Shown here: piece by piece, positions 18,391 through 27,587 of the stretch | Numbering within the stretch: position 1 is the first letter of the stretch | Layout of the letters: the number at the start of each line of letters is the position of its first letter | Assembly: GCF_904846285.1 (NCBI RefSeq) | Contig: NZ_CAJHAD010000012.1 | Span: 34,972 to 98,971 of the forward strand | Origin: Psychrobacter immobilis | GTDB lineage: Bacteria > Pseudomonadota > Gammaproteobacteria > Pseudomonadales > Moraxellaceae | Length of the DNA stretch: 64,000 nt | Reading direction: 5' to 3' | The notes under the pieces: generated by a model | What the model saw: the letters and a program-made list of their open reading frames with translations, nothing else | Database searches by the model: none | What the model was told of the DNA's origin: nothing | Program-made: the position numbers and the translations under genes

Positions 18391-19356
18391 TTATACTTGC
18401 TGCTCTAACGCTTGCTTAAGGGTTGGCTGTTTAAACTCAAAGCCCGCATCTAGTAATGCTTGTGGCAACACCTTTTGCCCATCAATCAGCAAGGTCGACA
18501 TCTCGCCAAACATCAGCTTTAATAAAAATGTTGGTAAAGTAAAAAACGTCGGACGATGTAACCAAGCGCCAAGCGTCTTAGTAAAAGTATGATTGGGCAC
18601 AGAATTAGGCGCGGTTAAATTATAAACCACGGCTGGTGTATCATTTGCTGTTTTCAAAATATTGCCAGTATTATTTAAATGAGCTTGCTGCTGACCAGTA
18701 AGATGCTGCTCGATAATAAATATCGCGGCCCTTACCCAATCTTCACGACTAATCCAACTCATAATTTGCTTGCCATCAGCCAATTGACCGCCAACACCCA
18801 TCTTAAACGGTGTTAATAATTTGCTAACCATCCCGCCTTCAGGATGGATAACGACACCGGTACGTACGATGGCCACAGGAACGCCATAATCGGTGGCTTT
18901 CAATGCCAACTGTTCCCAAGCATCACATAATTTATGCGAAAAATCAGTGTTAAAATCACTGCTCTCAGTTAAAGGTTTATCGCCTTGTACGCCATACCAA
19001 CCAATTGCTGAACCGCTAACCAGCAGTTTAGGCTTAGTGCTACTACGTGCCATAAAAGCAAGTAGCGCCTCAGTAGGCTTTACACGGCTGGCAAGCAGTT
19101 GCTCTTTACGCTCATCACTCCAACGCTTATCCGCAATGCCAGCGCCTGCTAGATTCAAAATAACATCAAAACTCTGATTCGATTTCGCTAGCTCATCATA
19201 AGTTATCATCTTAATATCGACAGGGTGCGCTTGGCTACTATCACGCGTCAGCCACGTAACCTGCACCTCTTTATGATCTTTTTGATAACGCTTGATAAGT
19301 GCTTCACTAAACGCGCTACCTAAAAATCCTGAGCCGCCACTGATTAGAATATTCAT
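18391..19356 (-). CDS. TIGR01777-family NAD(P)-dependent epimerase (SDR39U1/YfcH-like)
   Basis: 321 residues. An N-terminal Rossmann motif (ISGGSGFLGSAF), NLAGAGIADKRW and SGSAIGWYG are hallmarks of the extended short-chain dehydrogenases in this family. The C-terminal DUF1731-type tail (LPQALLDAGFEFKQPTLKQALE) is present. The physiological substrate is not known for the family. The gene stands alone, with a tsaC terminator upstream. Confidence 0.9.
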   Translation of the reverse strand: MNILISGGSGFLGSAFSEALIKRYQKDHKEVQVTWLTRDSSQAHPVDIKMITYDELAKSNQSFDVILNLAGAGIADKRWSDERKEQLLASRVKPTEALLAFMARSSTKPKLLVSGSAIGWYGVQGDKPLTESSDFNTDFSHKLCDAWEQLALKATDYGVPVAIVRTGVVIHPEGGMVSKLLTPFKMGVGGQLADGKQIMSWISREDWVRAAIFIIEQHLTGQQQAHLNNTGNILKTANDTPAVVYNLTAPNSVPNHTFTKTLGAWLHRPTFFTLPTFLLKLMFGEMSTLLIDGQKVLPQALLDAGFEFKQPTLKQALEQQV

Positions 19357-19402
19357 TATTATTTATCCTTATATATTCATCTTAAATTTTTATCAGTGTG
19401 AC

Positions 19403-19430
19403 AAAAAACCTCCTACAAAAACAAGAGGTT
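19403..19430 (-). terminator. Probable terminator after tsaC
   Basis: On the minus strand AACCTC - 12-base loop - GAGGTT is followed by a T run. The stem is short, so termination may be partial. Confidence 0.5.
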
Positions 19431-19585
19431 AATTGTAGGTCTAAGGCTTAAAGCAGGAATAAGTATAAATATAAAGATTTAATGATATCAGCGGTTTAAG
19501 TAGTCAGTGATAAATAGGCAAAAAATAAGGTAACTTACCAATAGTTAGCGACTATTATAAAAAATCGTTAAGTTTTGAATGGCTG

Positions 19586-20281
19586 CTAACGAATCACGTG
19601 ACCTGTTAAGGCATCGCTGATTTGGCTAGGCAATAGATAGCCAAGCGTCTCGCCTTTTAAATAGCCGACTTGTTCGTTTCTACTCATATTAGCTGAGGGT
19701 TTGAAATCGATTTTTTGATGAGGATTGATACTATTATCAGCGCTTAGAAAATAAGCCTGCGCTTCTGCTAATGACAAAGCAGGCGGCTGACCAGAAGGGT
19801 TACAGCTGGTCGAGACGACAAAACCATAAGGGTTGCGGACAGAAACCACTTGTTGACACAACTTCTGTACCAAAGGATGGTCGATAACTCGCACCGCCAC
19901 ACTATTATGAGCGCCGGTTATCCATGCGGGAATAGCAACAGGCAAGTTTGGCGCTAAAGGCAACAACCAAGTATGCGCCTGCTTAGTACTATCATTAGCA
20001 TTAGAGTCGTTATGCCAGCTGTCTAATACTAACTGGCGTTGCTCATCACTTAGATAATCTAGCAATGATGTCAGTCGGCTGGCGCTATCGGTGACCACTA
20101 TCATGCCCTTCTCTAGCGGTCGTTGCTTGATTGTCAAAAGCTGCTGTACCGCTTGTTTATTAAATGGATCACAGCCGATACCCCAGACGCTTTCGGTTGG
20201 ATAAGCAAGCAGATGTCTGCCTTGAAGCCAAAGCGCAGCTTCAATGACAGAATCGGTAATGAGTGGTTTAGATGTAGACAT
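19586..20281 (-). CDS. tsaC: Threonylcarbamoyl-AMP synthase (Sua5/YciO/YrdC domain)
   Basis: Makes threonylcarbamoyl-AMP from threonine, bicarbonate and ATP, for the t6A37 modification of ANN-decoding tRNAs. The YrdC signatures are present: AYPTESVWGIGCDP near the N-terminus, LTIKQRP, and VSTSCNPSGQPPAL. I chose the ATG at 20281 (231 residues); the frame also allows a TTG 39 bp upstream. The upstream region is pyrimidine-rich and offers no clear ribosome site for either. The gene is longer than E. coli TsaC (190) because of insertions around residues 85-105 and in the C-terminal part. It follows dprA, a common arrangement. Confidence 0.92.
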   Translation of the reverse strand: MSTSKPLITDSVIEAALWLQGRHLLAYPTESVWGIGCDPFNKQAVQQLLTIKQRPLEKGMIVVTDSASRLTSLLDYLSDEQRQLVLDSWHNDSNANDSTKQAHTWLLPLAPNLPVAIPAWITGAHNSVAVRVIDHPLVQKLCQQVVSVRNPYGFVVSTSCNPSGQPPALSLAEAQAYFLSADNSINPHQKIDFKPSANMSRNEQVGYLKGETLGYLLPSQISDALTGHVIR

Positions 20282-20383
20282 AGCTGAAGGAGGAGAAAAG
20301 GGTGAGAGGATATAATACAACTTTAATGATAGGCAAAATAGTATGTTTAAAAATTTCTCAAAATCGCGTTAAGCTTAAAAAAG

Positions 20384-21655
20384 TTACACGCGCAAATAAC
20401 GCCCACCTTGCATACTGATAACCCCTAACAATTCAAGCTCCATAAGCTGCCCAATCAGTTGCGGTGGCGTCAGGTTAGTAGTGCCTAATAATGCATCCAA
20501 ATCTTGCCCCTGCCAGTCAAGCTGCTCATAAACCTGCGTTAAATGCTCAGGGATAACGATAGCATTGGAAGAAGATTTAATATTAGACTGCGGCGACTGA
20601 CCAATAGTTGCGATAGAATTTCTGTCTTTATTTAGAGTATGAGAGATTTGGCTAATATTTTTTTGAGTACTATTTTCTTGAGGGCTACTAGCTTCTGCAT
20701 TGTCCGATGACTTGTAGCCATGGCTTTGATAGCCCAATTGACTATTGATATCTTCGAGGACTTGCTGCGGATGATAAATCAAAGTTGCGCCCTCACGTAT
20801 CAAGTGATGACAGCCTTCGGCATTACTATTATCGATATGACTTGGAATTGCAAAGACTTGCTTACCTTGCTCAGAGGTTAGGCGCGCAGTAATAAGCGAG
20901 CCACTTTGGATAGTCGCTTCGGTGACAATGGTCGCTAGACTGAGTCCTGCAACTAGGCGATTACGGCGCGGAAAGGTATGCTTATGTGGCAGTGTATGTG
21001 GTAACAACTCGCTAATAATACAGCCACCTTGCTCAATAATTTGACTAAATAATTTATCATGATGATTAGGGTAATTGACATCAATTCCTGTACCCATCAC
21101 ACCAACTGTACGACCTTGATACTCCGCATCAACTTGGGCCAAAGCGCCTAGGTGTGCGCGCTTATCGACACCCATAGCAAGGCCGCTAGTGATAATATAA
21201 CCAGCTTGCGCTAAATATTGCGCCATATCAAAGGTGATTTTTTGTGCGTGGGCAGTAGGTTTACGGCTACCAACGATGGCGATTTGCGCTTGCTGCAAAC
21301 GCGCTTTATCGCCGCGATAAAATAATAAGGGCGGTGGGTCATAGATTTGCGAGAGTTGCGCAGGATAATCGGGCTGATTTGCAAATAGCAGACCGTATTT
21401 GTTATCTAGCAATGCCTGTTGGATACTATCTATAGTGGCTTGCGTTTGCTCTGGATTTTCATGACGTTTGATATGCGTACTATGAATACCAAGCTGCCGC
21501 CACGCTTCTACTTTCGCACCCCAAGCAAGCTCTGCATTACCAAAAGAGGTGATAAGCTTATGATACGCCGATAATGACGCATTCACTTCAGTCCACAGCG
21601 CTAATACTGCTCGCTGCTCAGCGGATAAAAGAGAAGTGACTGCAGTCATAATCAT
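20384..21655 (-). CDS. dprA: DNA-processing protein DprA
   Basis: 423 residues. Loads RecA onto incoming single-stranded DNA in natural transformation. A SAM-like N-terminal region is followed by the Rossmann-like core (QIAIVGSRKPTAHAQK, TSGLAMGVDKRAHLGAL, GTGIDVNYPNHH, LPRRNRLVAGLS-type motif PRRNRLVAGLSLATIVTEA). A polar linker of about 80 residues rich in Ser/Asn leads to a winged-helix DML1-like end (GQDLDALLGTT...LLGVISMQGGRYLRV). Together with comM at the window edge it suggests competence. It lies between a LysM gene and tsaC. Confidence 0.95.
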   Translation of the reverse strand: MIMTAVTSLLSAEQRAVLALWTEVNASLSAYHKLITSFGNAELAWGAKVEAWRQLGIHSTHIKRHENPEQTQATIDSIQQALLDNKYGLLFANQPDYPAQLSQIYDPPPLLFYRGDKARLQQAQIAIVGSRKPTAHAQKITFDMAQYLAQAGYIITSGLAMGVDKRAHLGALAQVDAEYQGRTVGVMGTGIDVNYPNHHDKLFSQIIEQGGCIISELLPHTLPHKHTFPRRNRLVAGLSLATIVTEATIQSGSLITARLTSEQGKQVFAIPSHIDNSNAEGCHHLIREGATLIYHPQQVLEDINSQLGYQSHGYKSSDNAEASSPQENSTQKNISQISHTLNKDRNSIATIGQSPQSNIKSSSNAIVIPEHLTQVYEQLDWQGQDLDALLGTTNLTPPQLIGQLMELELLGVISMQGGRYLRV

Positions 21656-21710
21656 CTAGCTCATCTAGTCTAAATTAGAGTGTGCATCTCAAAAATAAGC
21701 ATTGCACTCA

Positions 21711-22808
21711 TTATAGGTACGGTGGTGGTAATAACTGATCACCTACGTTAAGTGGTAGCTCAGAATCAAGCACATAAGCATAGCTGATATTGTCAAAGGT
21801 ATTAAACACCATCACCATACCAGTTGGCTCGCTTGGCAAACGTACTGGCGTATCGTTATCCTTGATATCACGTATGACTGCGCCTTTTTGATAAACGGTC
21901 AATACATCACCAGGTTTAGCTCCATGTGTGCTACCTAAATTGATAGCAACCACACTACCTTTAGCGGCTGAACTGATAGAATCCATGACGCGGACAATCA
22001 TACCGCCACGGTTGACGACAGCAGGCGCTGGATAAAATACTGGCGGGATAGAATTGTTTAATTCTACAAAAACGCGGTCACCTTCACGGACTTCTTTGCC
22101 ATAACTGTCAATAAGCTGCAAGCTCGTGACACCGTTGGTTTCTGTAGAGGTGACCAAACCAGTAGCAACTTGGGTGACTTCTAGACCAATGATGTTTTGT
22201 GTTTTAGGGTCAACATACCTCTCGCCTTCACGGTAAACACCATAGCGCTGTCCAACGATAAGTGGTACGCCTTTGGCATAGACTTTATCGCCGCTCGCGG
22301 TAATTAGATTGCCTTTTTTCGAGGCTAAGATATATGGAGTGGTATTAAAATCTGCTGGATTAACAATGATGGTCTTATCGAGCCAATGCTGAATCGCAGA
22401 CCATGGAATAGGTGGAATGCTATTAGCGGTCGACGTGACTGAAAGTGTGCTAGACACTACATTACCCGTTAACTGTTTCTCAACGCCCGCACAACCCTCA
22501 CCTGTATCAACACCAATCAAAGTTTTACCTTTAATCACGCATAAGATAAGAATGTCGTTAGGGTAAATAAGGTTAGGGTTTTTGATTTGCTTATTGGTCG
22601 CCCAAATCTCTTTCCAGCGCCATGGGCTGTCTAAGTAACGCCCTGAGATATCCCATAAAGTATCGCCTTTTTTGACGATATAGCGATTGGGCGCATCCGC
22701 TTTAATGGTCGGCGGTGGATTATTAGCATGGGCAGTGGTCATCAGCATTGCACCACTAAATGTCGTCACCAATAGTGCTTTTACTATCTTTTCTAAGCTC
22801 ATCTTCAT
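21711..22808 (-). CDS. LysM peptidoglycan-binding protein, exported
   Basis: 365 residues from the ATG at 22808, which is preceded by GTGGAT; a 12-residue longer frame exists. A signal peptide (VKALLVTTFSGAMLMTTAHA) is followed by one LysM domain (RYIVKKGDTLWDISGRYL, ending LIYPNDILIL). About 250 residues without a named domain then follow, ending in repeated beta-rich segments (GDVLTVYQKGAVIRD, LNVGDQLLPPPYL). LysM proteins of this type are commonly found beside dprA in gammaproteobacteria. It is probably periplasmic and binds the cell wall. Confidence 0.85.
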   Translation of the reverse strand: MKMSLEKIVKALLVTTFSGAMLMTTAHANNPPPTIKADAPNRYIVKKGDTLWDISGRYLDSPWRWKEIWATNKQIKNPNLIYPNDILILCVIKGKTLIGVDTGEGCAGVEKQLTGNVVSSTLSVTSTANSIPPIPWSAIQHWLDKTIIVNPADFNTTPYILASKKGNLITASGDKVYAKGVPLIVGQRYGVYREGERYVDPKTQNIIGLEVTQVATGLVTSTETNGVTSLQLIDSYGKEVREGDRVFVELNNSIPPVFYPAPAVVNRGGMIVRVMDSISSAAKGSVVAINLGSTHGAKPGDVLTVYQKGAVIRDIKDNDTPVRLPSEPTGMVMVFNTFDNISYAYVLDSELPLNVGDQLLPPPYL

Positions 22809-23154
22809 TGTTATATCCACAATATGTACCGCTATTAATGCCATAGTTAGGGATATCTAAGTTTATTTTTTACGTCTATGGCTTATTTCTAATTAATAAG
22901 TATCAGAAAACATAAATGTAAAAGACTTAAAATACCGCTATCATAATGTCTATAAAGCAGCTATTCAGTATTATTAACTGATGTGATTGACGGGTTTGAT
23001 TGCTAAAAAAGCGTCTAGCTTAATGATGACCTGCCGACGCTGTTTCTAATATTACAATTATATCTACCATAACACAATCATAAACACTTTATTACAATAG
23101 CGTAACCTTCAATTGGATATTAATTTCAACGAATATTCGATATATATGGTCTGA
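22809..23154. other. 346-bp intergenic region between thrC and the LysM gene
   Basis: The flanking genes both read leftwards, so this holds the end of the thrC transcript and the promoter of the LysM gene. I found no gene, no convincing terminator hairpin, and no def gene, although def commonly borders this neighbourhood in related bacteria. Confidence 0.5.
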
Positions 23155-24576
23155 CTACACTGGATTTGGCGTAACATGTTGGCGTATTTGCTCAGCGACC
23201 AATTCGGCATTATTATCTAATACCACTACGTGCTGCGGTAAATCCTCTAAGCCTTCGGTATGGGTTGGGCGGGCGATTTCTATTTGACCAATAGCCTCAA
23301 CGATAGTATCCGCAAACTTAACTGGCAATGCCGTTTCTGCACAGACAATCACCTCGCCCTCGCGCTGCAATTCTTTAGCGACTTTAATACCATCAGCAGT
23401 GTGAGGATCGACTAGCTCACCATGCTGCTCATAAAGCGCTTTAATGGTTTGCAGGCGGTCACTATGGGTCGATTTACCCGCCGCAAAACCATAACGTGTA
23501 TTAACCGCTTGCATCAAATCAGACAAGTCAAAACCTTGACCGGATTTCACTCCTTCAAATAACTCATGAACACGCGCGCTGTCTTTATCTAATAAGAGAT
23601 AGACAAAACGCTCAAAGTTAGAGGCTTTAGAGATATCCATTGAAGGACTTGAAGTGATATAAGTTTTGGCAGTCGGACGCGGCTGATAAGCACCTTGATT
23701 AAAGAAGTCATTGAGCACGTCGTTCTCATTGGTCGCGACGATTAAACGCTCAACTGGCAGCCCCATTTCACGGGCGATATGACCGGCACAAATATTACCA
23801 AAGTTACCTGATGGTACACTAAAGCTAACTTTTTCATCATTATTCGTAGTAACGGCAAAATAGGCTTTAAAGTAGTAAACAATCTGCGCTAGGATACGAC
23901 CCCAGTTAATCGAGTTGACCGTACCTAAGTTATAAGCGGCTTTAAATTCTGCATCTTGCTGTAATGCTTTGACGATATCTTGGCAATCATCAAACATACC
24001 ATCGATGGCGATATTATGGATATTTTTATCAGTCAGGCTATACATTTGCGCGCGCTGGAATTCGCTCATTTTGCCATGCGGTGACAACATAAAGACTTCG
24101 ATATTTTCTTTACCGCGCAGTGCATATTCCGCCGCACTACCCGTGTCACCACTGGTGGCACCAATGATCGTTATACGCGCGTCTTTTCTTTTCAGCACGT
24201 ATTCAAAGGCGTTACCTAAGAATTGCATCGCAACATCTTTAAAGGCTAGCGTTGGACCATTCGACAAGCCTAAAATATACAAACCATCTTCAAGCTTGCG
24301 GACAGGAACAATCTCATCAGAACCAAATACCTCAGAGGTATAAGTGCGCTCAATAATATCCTGTAAATCAGTCGCAGGAATATCAGTGGCAAAACGCTGC
24401 ATAATCGCCATTGCCAACTGTGGGTAGCTAAGCGCGCGCCATTCCGTAAGCGTCGCACTATCAATATTCGGATAGTGCTCAGGCAACATCAAACCACCGT
24501 CTGGTGCAAGACCCATTAATAACACATCACTAAAATCCATCGGCGTTGTCTGACCACGGGTACTGATATATTTCAT
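23155..24576 (-). CDS. thrC: Threonine synthase
   Basis: 473 residues, fold-type II PLP enzyme converting O-phosphohomoserine to threonine. The N-terminal YISTRGQ...DFSDVLLMGLAPDGGLMLPE is typical of the long (bacterial/fungal) clade. The PLP lysine lies in GPTLAFKDVAMQFLG, and the phosphate loop is IIGATSGDTGSAAEYALRG. VPSGNFGNICAGHIA and the C-terminal AETALPVKFADTI match too. It is the third gene of a likely fmt-rsmB-thrC transcript, with a 41-bp gap to rsmB. This association with rsmB is not the usual hom-thrC pairing; hom is not in the window. Confidence 0.96.
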   Translation of the reverse strand: MKYISTRGQTTPMDFSDVLLMGLAPDGGLMLPEHYPNIDSATLTEWRALSYPQLAMAIMQRFATDIPATDLQDIIERTYTSEVFGSDEIVPVRKLEDGLYILGLSNGPTLAFKDVAMQFLGNAFEYVLKRKDARITIIGATSGDTGSAAEYALRGKENIEVFMLSPHGKMSEFQRAQMYSLTDKNIHNIAIDGMFDDCQDIVKALQQDAEFKAAYNLGTVNSINWGRILAQIVYYFKAYFAVTTNNDEKVSFSVPSGNFGNICAGHIAREMGLPVERLIVATNENDVLNDFFNQGAYQPRPTAKTYITSSPSMDISKASNFERFVYLLLDKDSARVHELFEGVKSGQGFDLSDLMQAVNTRYGFAAGKSTHSDRLQTIKALYEQHGELVDPHTADGIKVAKELQREGEVIVCAETALPVKFADTIVEAIGQIEIARPTHTEGLEDLPQHVVVLDNNAELVAEQIRQHVTPNPV

Positions 24577-24617
24577 TAGATTGTCCTGTCTACAATGAGA
24601 TGATTAATTAAAACAGT

Positions 24618-26192
24618 TTATTCAGCAGTTTTTTGCAGCAAGGCATAATAAAAGCCATCGCCGCTTTCGCTATCTATTGGTAAGCACTGGCGACCAATCG
24701 CTTGTTCTATACCCCAATTGCAATCGTCGCTAAATTCAACGGCTACTACATTATTATAGTAAGTCATAAAATCCTGCATCTGCTCGACGTTCTCTTGCTT
24801 CAAGATAGAACAAGTGACATACAATAAATAACCACCAACTTTAAGTTGTGGCCAAAGGTTATGCAAGATATCAGCTTGTAACAATGCCGTTTGCTCGACG
24901 TCTTCTTCGGTACGCAAGATACTGATATCAGGATGACGACGAATCACACCAGTCGCCGTACAAGGTGAGTCTAATAATATAGCGTCAAATACGAGTTTGC
25001 TCTTTTTCTTGCCAGCCCCTTGCCATGTCGTCGCGTCAGCACAGACAATATTGAGCTCAATATTTTTCTCAGCTTGCTGCAAGTCATGCTGACTTAAGTT
25101 TAGGCGCTGTAAATTAGTATGAATACGCTCGATACGTGGCGCTTCATTATCTATCGCAGTCAGCTTTACTTTCGAAATCACAGTCGACGTTTCAGCATTG
25201 TCTTGTTTCACGTGAAACAACGGAGACTCATTTGAGCTGATTAATTCTAACCAATGAGCTAATTTACCACCCGGCGCGGCACAAGCATCTAAAATGCGGA
25301 TCTCGTTGTTATTCGTGTCTGTATCGCCGTCTGCATCATCGTTTTTAACACTCAGCTTATTAAGTAGCGCACTACGGATAAGCGGCGCTGCAAGCTGGGC
25401 ATGCATGTCTTGTACGCTAGCCGCCCCTTCAGCGAATTGCGGTAAGGCATTGACTGCGGTACTTTGATATAATCTTAACCCTTTGGTTAATATGCTATTA
25501 GCTGTGACTGTATCAGATGAGTTGGATAAATTAAAGCCACTTGTTAGCTCAACCAAATCCGCCTCAACTTCAGCTTCTACTAGTGCTTGCTGATAATCCT
25601 CTACCGAGGTAACCGCTGTATTCACGCGCAAAAACATAGGTGCAGGTTGACGTAGACCCTGCATCAGATCGTCATACTGCTCACTCCAATCTTGCTTAAG
25701 CTGATAGGCAAGCCAATTCGGTAAGCTGTGCTTTTTATCACACTTCTTACGGAACTTACTTGGGTTCTTAGCCACTTTACGCAAGATGGCATTAATTAAA
25801 CCCGTCGCATGCGCAAACTCAATTTCTTTCGCTGCTTCAACCGTTTCGTGAATTGCCGCATGATCAGCCACTTGCAAATAGAGCAGCTGCGTCAAACCTA
25901 CTTGAATAGTCGTACGCACTTCTTTTTCATCAATCGGGTTATCAGCCAGACTATCGAGTAAGCGCTCAAGGGCATACCATTGGCGCAACGTTGTGAGCAA
26001 TAACGCATGAGCAAAACCTTTATCCCCATCATGCAAACTGTTTAATAGCGGATCAAGGACGCTCGCTAGCGACTGACCATTCTGAATCGCCAGTAAAGTG
26101 CGAATGACGCGAACGCGGACGCTACCATTCATGATAAGGTTGCTTGACGGTTTAAGCTTATTGTTTCTTGGCGCAGTACTGGTTTGTCTCAT
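24618..26192 (-). CDS. rsmB: 16S rRNA (cytosine-967-C5)-methyltransferase RsmB
   Basis: 524 residues, about 95 longer than E. coli RsmB. A NusB-like RNA-binding N-terminal domain (to about residue 160) precedes the Rossmann methyltransferase. The SAM motif is LDACAAPGGKLAHWLEL, motif IV is LLDSPCTATGVIRRHPDI, and the catalytic cysteine lies in LLYVTCSILKQENV. Extra polar sequence is found between residues about 270-350, where the DNA also contains a perfect parS-like site (25205-25218). The gene lies 70 bp downstream of fmt. Confidence 0.95.
   Translation of the reverse strand: MRQTSTAPRNNKLKPSSNLIMNGSVRVRVIRTLLAIQNGQSLASVLDPLLNSLHDGDKGFAHALLLTTLRQWYALERLLDSLADNPIDEKEVRTTIQVGLTQLLYLQVADHAAIHETVEAAKEIEFAHATGLINAILRKVAKNPSKFRKKCDKKHSLPNWLAYQLKQDWSEQYDDLMQGLRQPAPMFLRVNTAVTSVEDYQQALVEAEVEADLVELTSGFNLSNSSDTVTANSILTKGLRLYQSTAVNALPQFAEGAASVQDMHAQLAAPLIRSALLNKLSVKNDDADGDTDTNNNEIRILDACAAPGGKLAHWLELISSNESPLFHVKQDNAETSTVISKVKLTAIDNEAPRIERIHTNLQRLNLSQHDLQQAEKNIELNIVCADATTWQGAGKKKSKLVFDAILLDSPCTATGVIRRHPDISILRTEEDVEQTALLQADILHNLWPQLKVGGYLLYVTCSILKQENVEQMQDFMTYYNNVVAVEFSDDCNWGIEQAIGRQCLPIDSESGDGFYYALLQKTAE
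25205..25218. promoter_or_regulatory. parS-like ParB site 2 (perfect)
   Basis: TGTTTCACGTGAAACA at 25204-25219 is the full 16-bp consensus parS, located inside rsmB coding sequence. Confidence 0.9.
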
Positions 26193-26262
26193 TAAATTGA
26201 ATTTCCTTGACGCCTAATAGTTAGCGTCTTGTGCGATTTGGATTGTGTGTAGTTAGATTAAA

Positions 26263-27354
26263 TTATTTCGTTTCTTTACTGAACTGGTCGCCATCATTGA
26301 GCTGATTTCCATGGCAAATTTGTTCGGCGCTCACCGGCTTGCTACCTGAAAACTGTAGCTGAGTAATAGCTAAAGTAGTAGCTTGTTGATCATGATTACT
26401 TTCTTTGCCACAAGCTACTAAAATCGCCTTGCGTCCAACGCTTATAACCGTGCCTGCTGGTTTATCGGTTAGCTGCGATGCATTCACAGGCAAGCTGGCT
26501 AAAATCTTGACACGCTGTCCTACCAAAAAAGTATAAGTACCAGGCCAAGGGGTTAAGCCACGAATTTGTCGTTCAATTTCAGTAGCTGATTGTGTCCAGT
26601 CAATTTCGCCTTCAGTTTTGACCAGTTTTTCAGCATAATTGGCTTGGCTGTCATCTTGTACTATAGCCTGAGCTTGATAATATGGTAAATCTTTTAGCAC
26701 AGTAATAATGGCGGTCGCACCAAGCTCAGCGATTTTATCATGTAGGCTGGCAGCCGTATCATCAGACTCAATAGGTGCGCTGACTTTATAAAGCATGTCA
26801 CCAGTATCGAGTCCTTTATCCATCTGCATAATAGTAATGCCAGTCTCACTATCACCTGCCAGTAATGCGCGGTGAATAGGTGCCGCACCGCGCCAGCGTG
26901 GTAATAAGGAAGCATGAATATTCAGGCAACCATAAGTAGGTGTGGTTAATACGCCAATCGGTAAAATAAGCCCATAAGCAGCAACAATCATCATATCTGG
27001 CTGATAACTACGCAGGGTCTCGCGCGCCGCCAACCCTTCTATGCTAGATTTTTTAAAGGTAGCAGGTTGTTCCACTACAATATCATTTGCCAATGCCACT
27101 TGCTTGATCGCCGACGCGGCCAGCTTTTGCCCGCGACCTGCCTTACGGTCAGGCTGCGTATAAACGGCAACGATATCTATATTAAGCGCTGATTGCTGCT
27201 TGATAAGCGCTTCAAGGCTAACAGCAGCAAACTCAGGCGTTCCAGCAAAGACCACTCTGAGTGGCTTAGCGACAGCCGGCACTGCGATTACGGCGCTTTG
27301 CTGAGGTTGAGTGGCGTCAGTAGATACATCAGTTTGTGCAGCAAGTGTGGTCAT
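26263..27354 (-). CDS. fmt: Methionyl-tRNA formyltransferase
   Basis: 363 residues. Adds formyl from 10-formyl-THF to initiator Met-tRNA. The core begins RVVFAGTPEFAAVSLEAL and contains YTQPDRKAGRGQ, the catalytic HASLLPRWRGAAPIHRALLAGD and QMDKGLDTGDML. A C-terminal OB-like tRNA-binding domain follows (QIRGLTPWPGTYT). An alanine/threonine/glutamine-rich N-terminal extension of about 32 residues precedes the core, with no internal start showing a better ribosome site. The peptide deformylase gene def, which usually precedes fmt, is absent here. Confidence 0.96.
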   Translation of the reverse strand: MTTLAAQTDVSTDATQPQQSAVIAVPAVAKPLRVVFAGTPEFAAVSLEALIKQQSALNIDIVAVYTQPDRKAGRGQKLAASAIKQVALANDIVVEQPATFKKSSIEGLAARETLRSYQPDMMIVAAYGLILPIGVLTTPTYGCLNIHASLLPRWRGAAPIHRALLAGDSETGITIMQMDKGLDTGDMLYKVSAPIESDDTAASLHDKIAELGATAIITVLKDLPYYQAQAIVQDDSQANYAEKLVKTEGEIDWTQSATEIERQIRGLTPWPGTYTFLVGQRVKILASLPVNASQLTDKPAGTVISVGRKAILVACGKESNHDQQATTLAITQLQFSGSKPVSAEQICHGNQLNDGDQFSKETK

Positions 27355-27587
27355 AGTCAGGCATTATTTATGGTTAATTTGCCTATTATAGGTGAGTTTG
27401 TGGTGTTGTGCCATGATTGTAATAGCAGCAATCATGCGCTACTAATGAGGCGTTTTATCTCTATAATAGTAAGTAAGCTCAGCTATTTATCTATCACATA
27501 AAGTATAGCCAGAAAATCTGTCAGATTTATCATTATTTTACGACGCGCTATCACACCGACTTACAGTCGATTTAGGGTCATGCTTTT

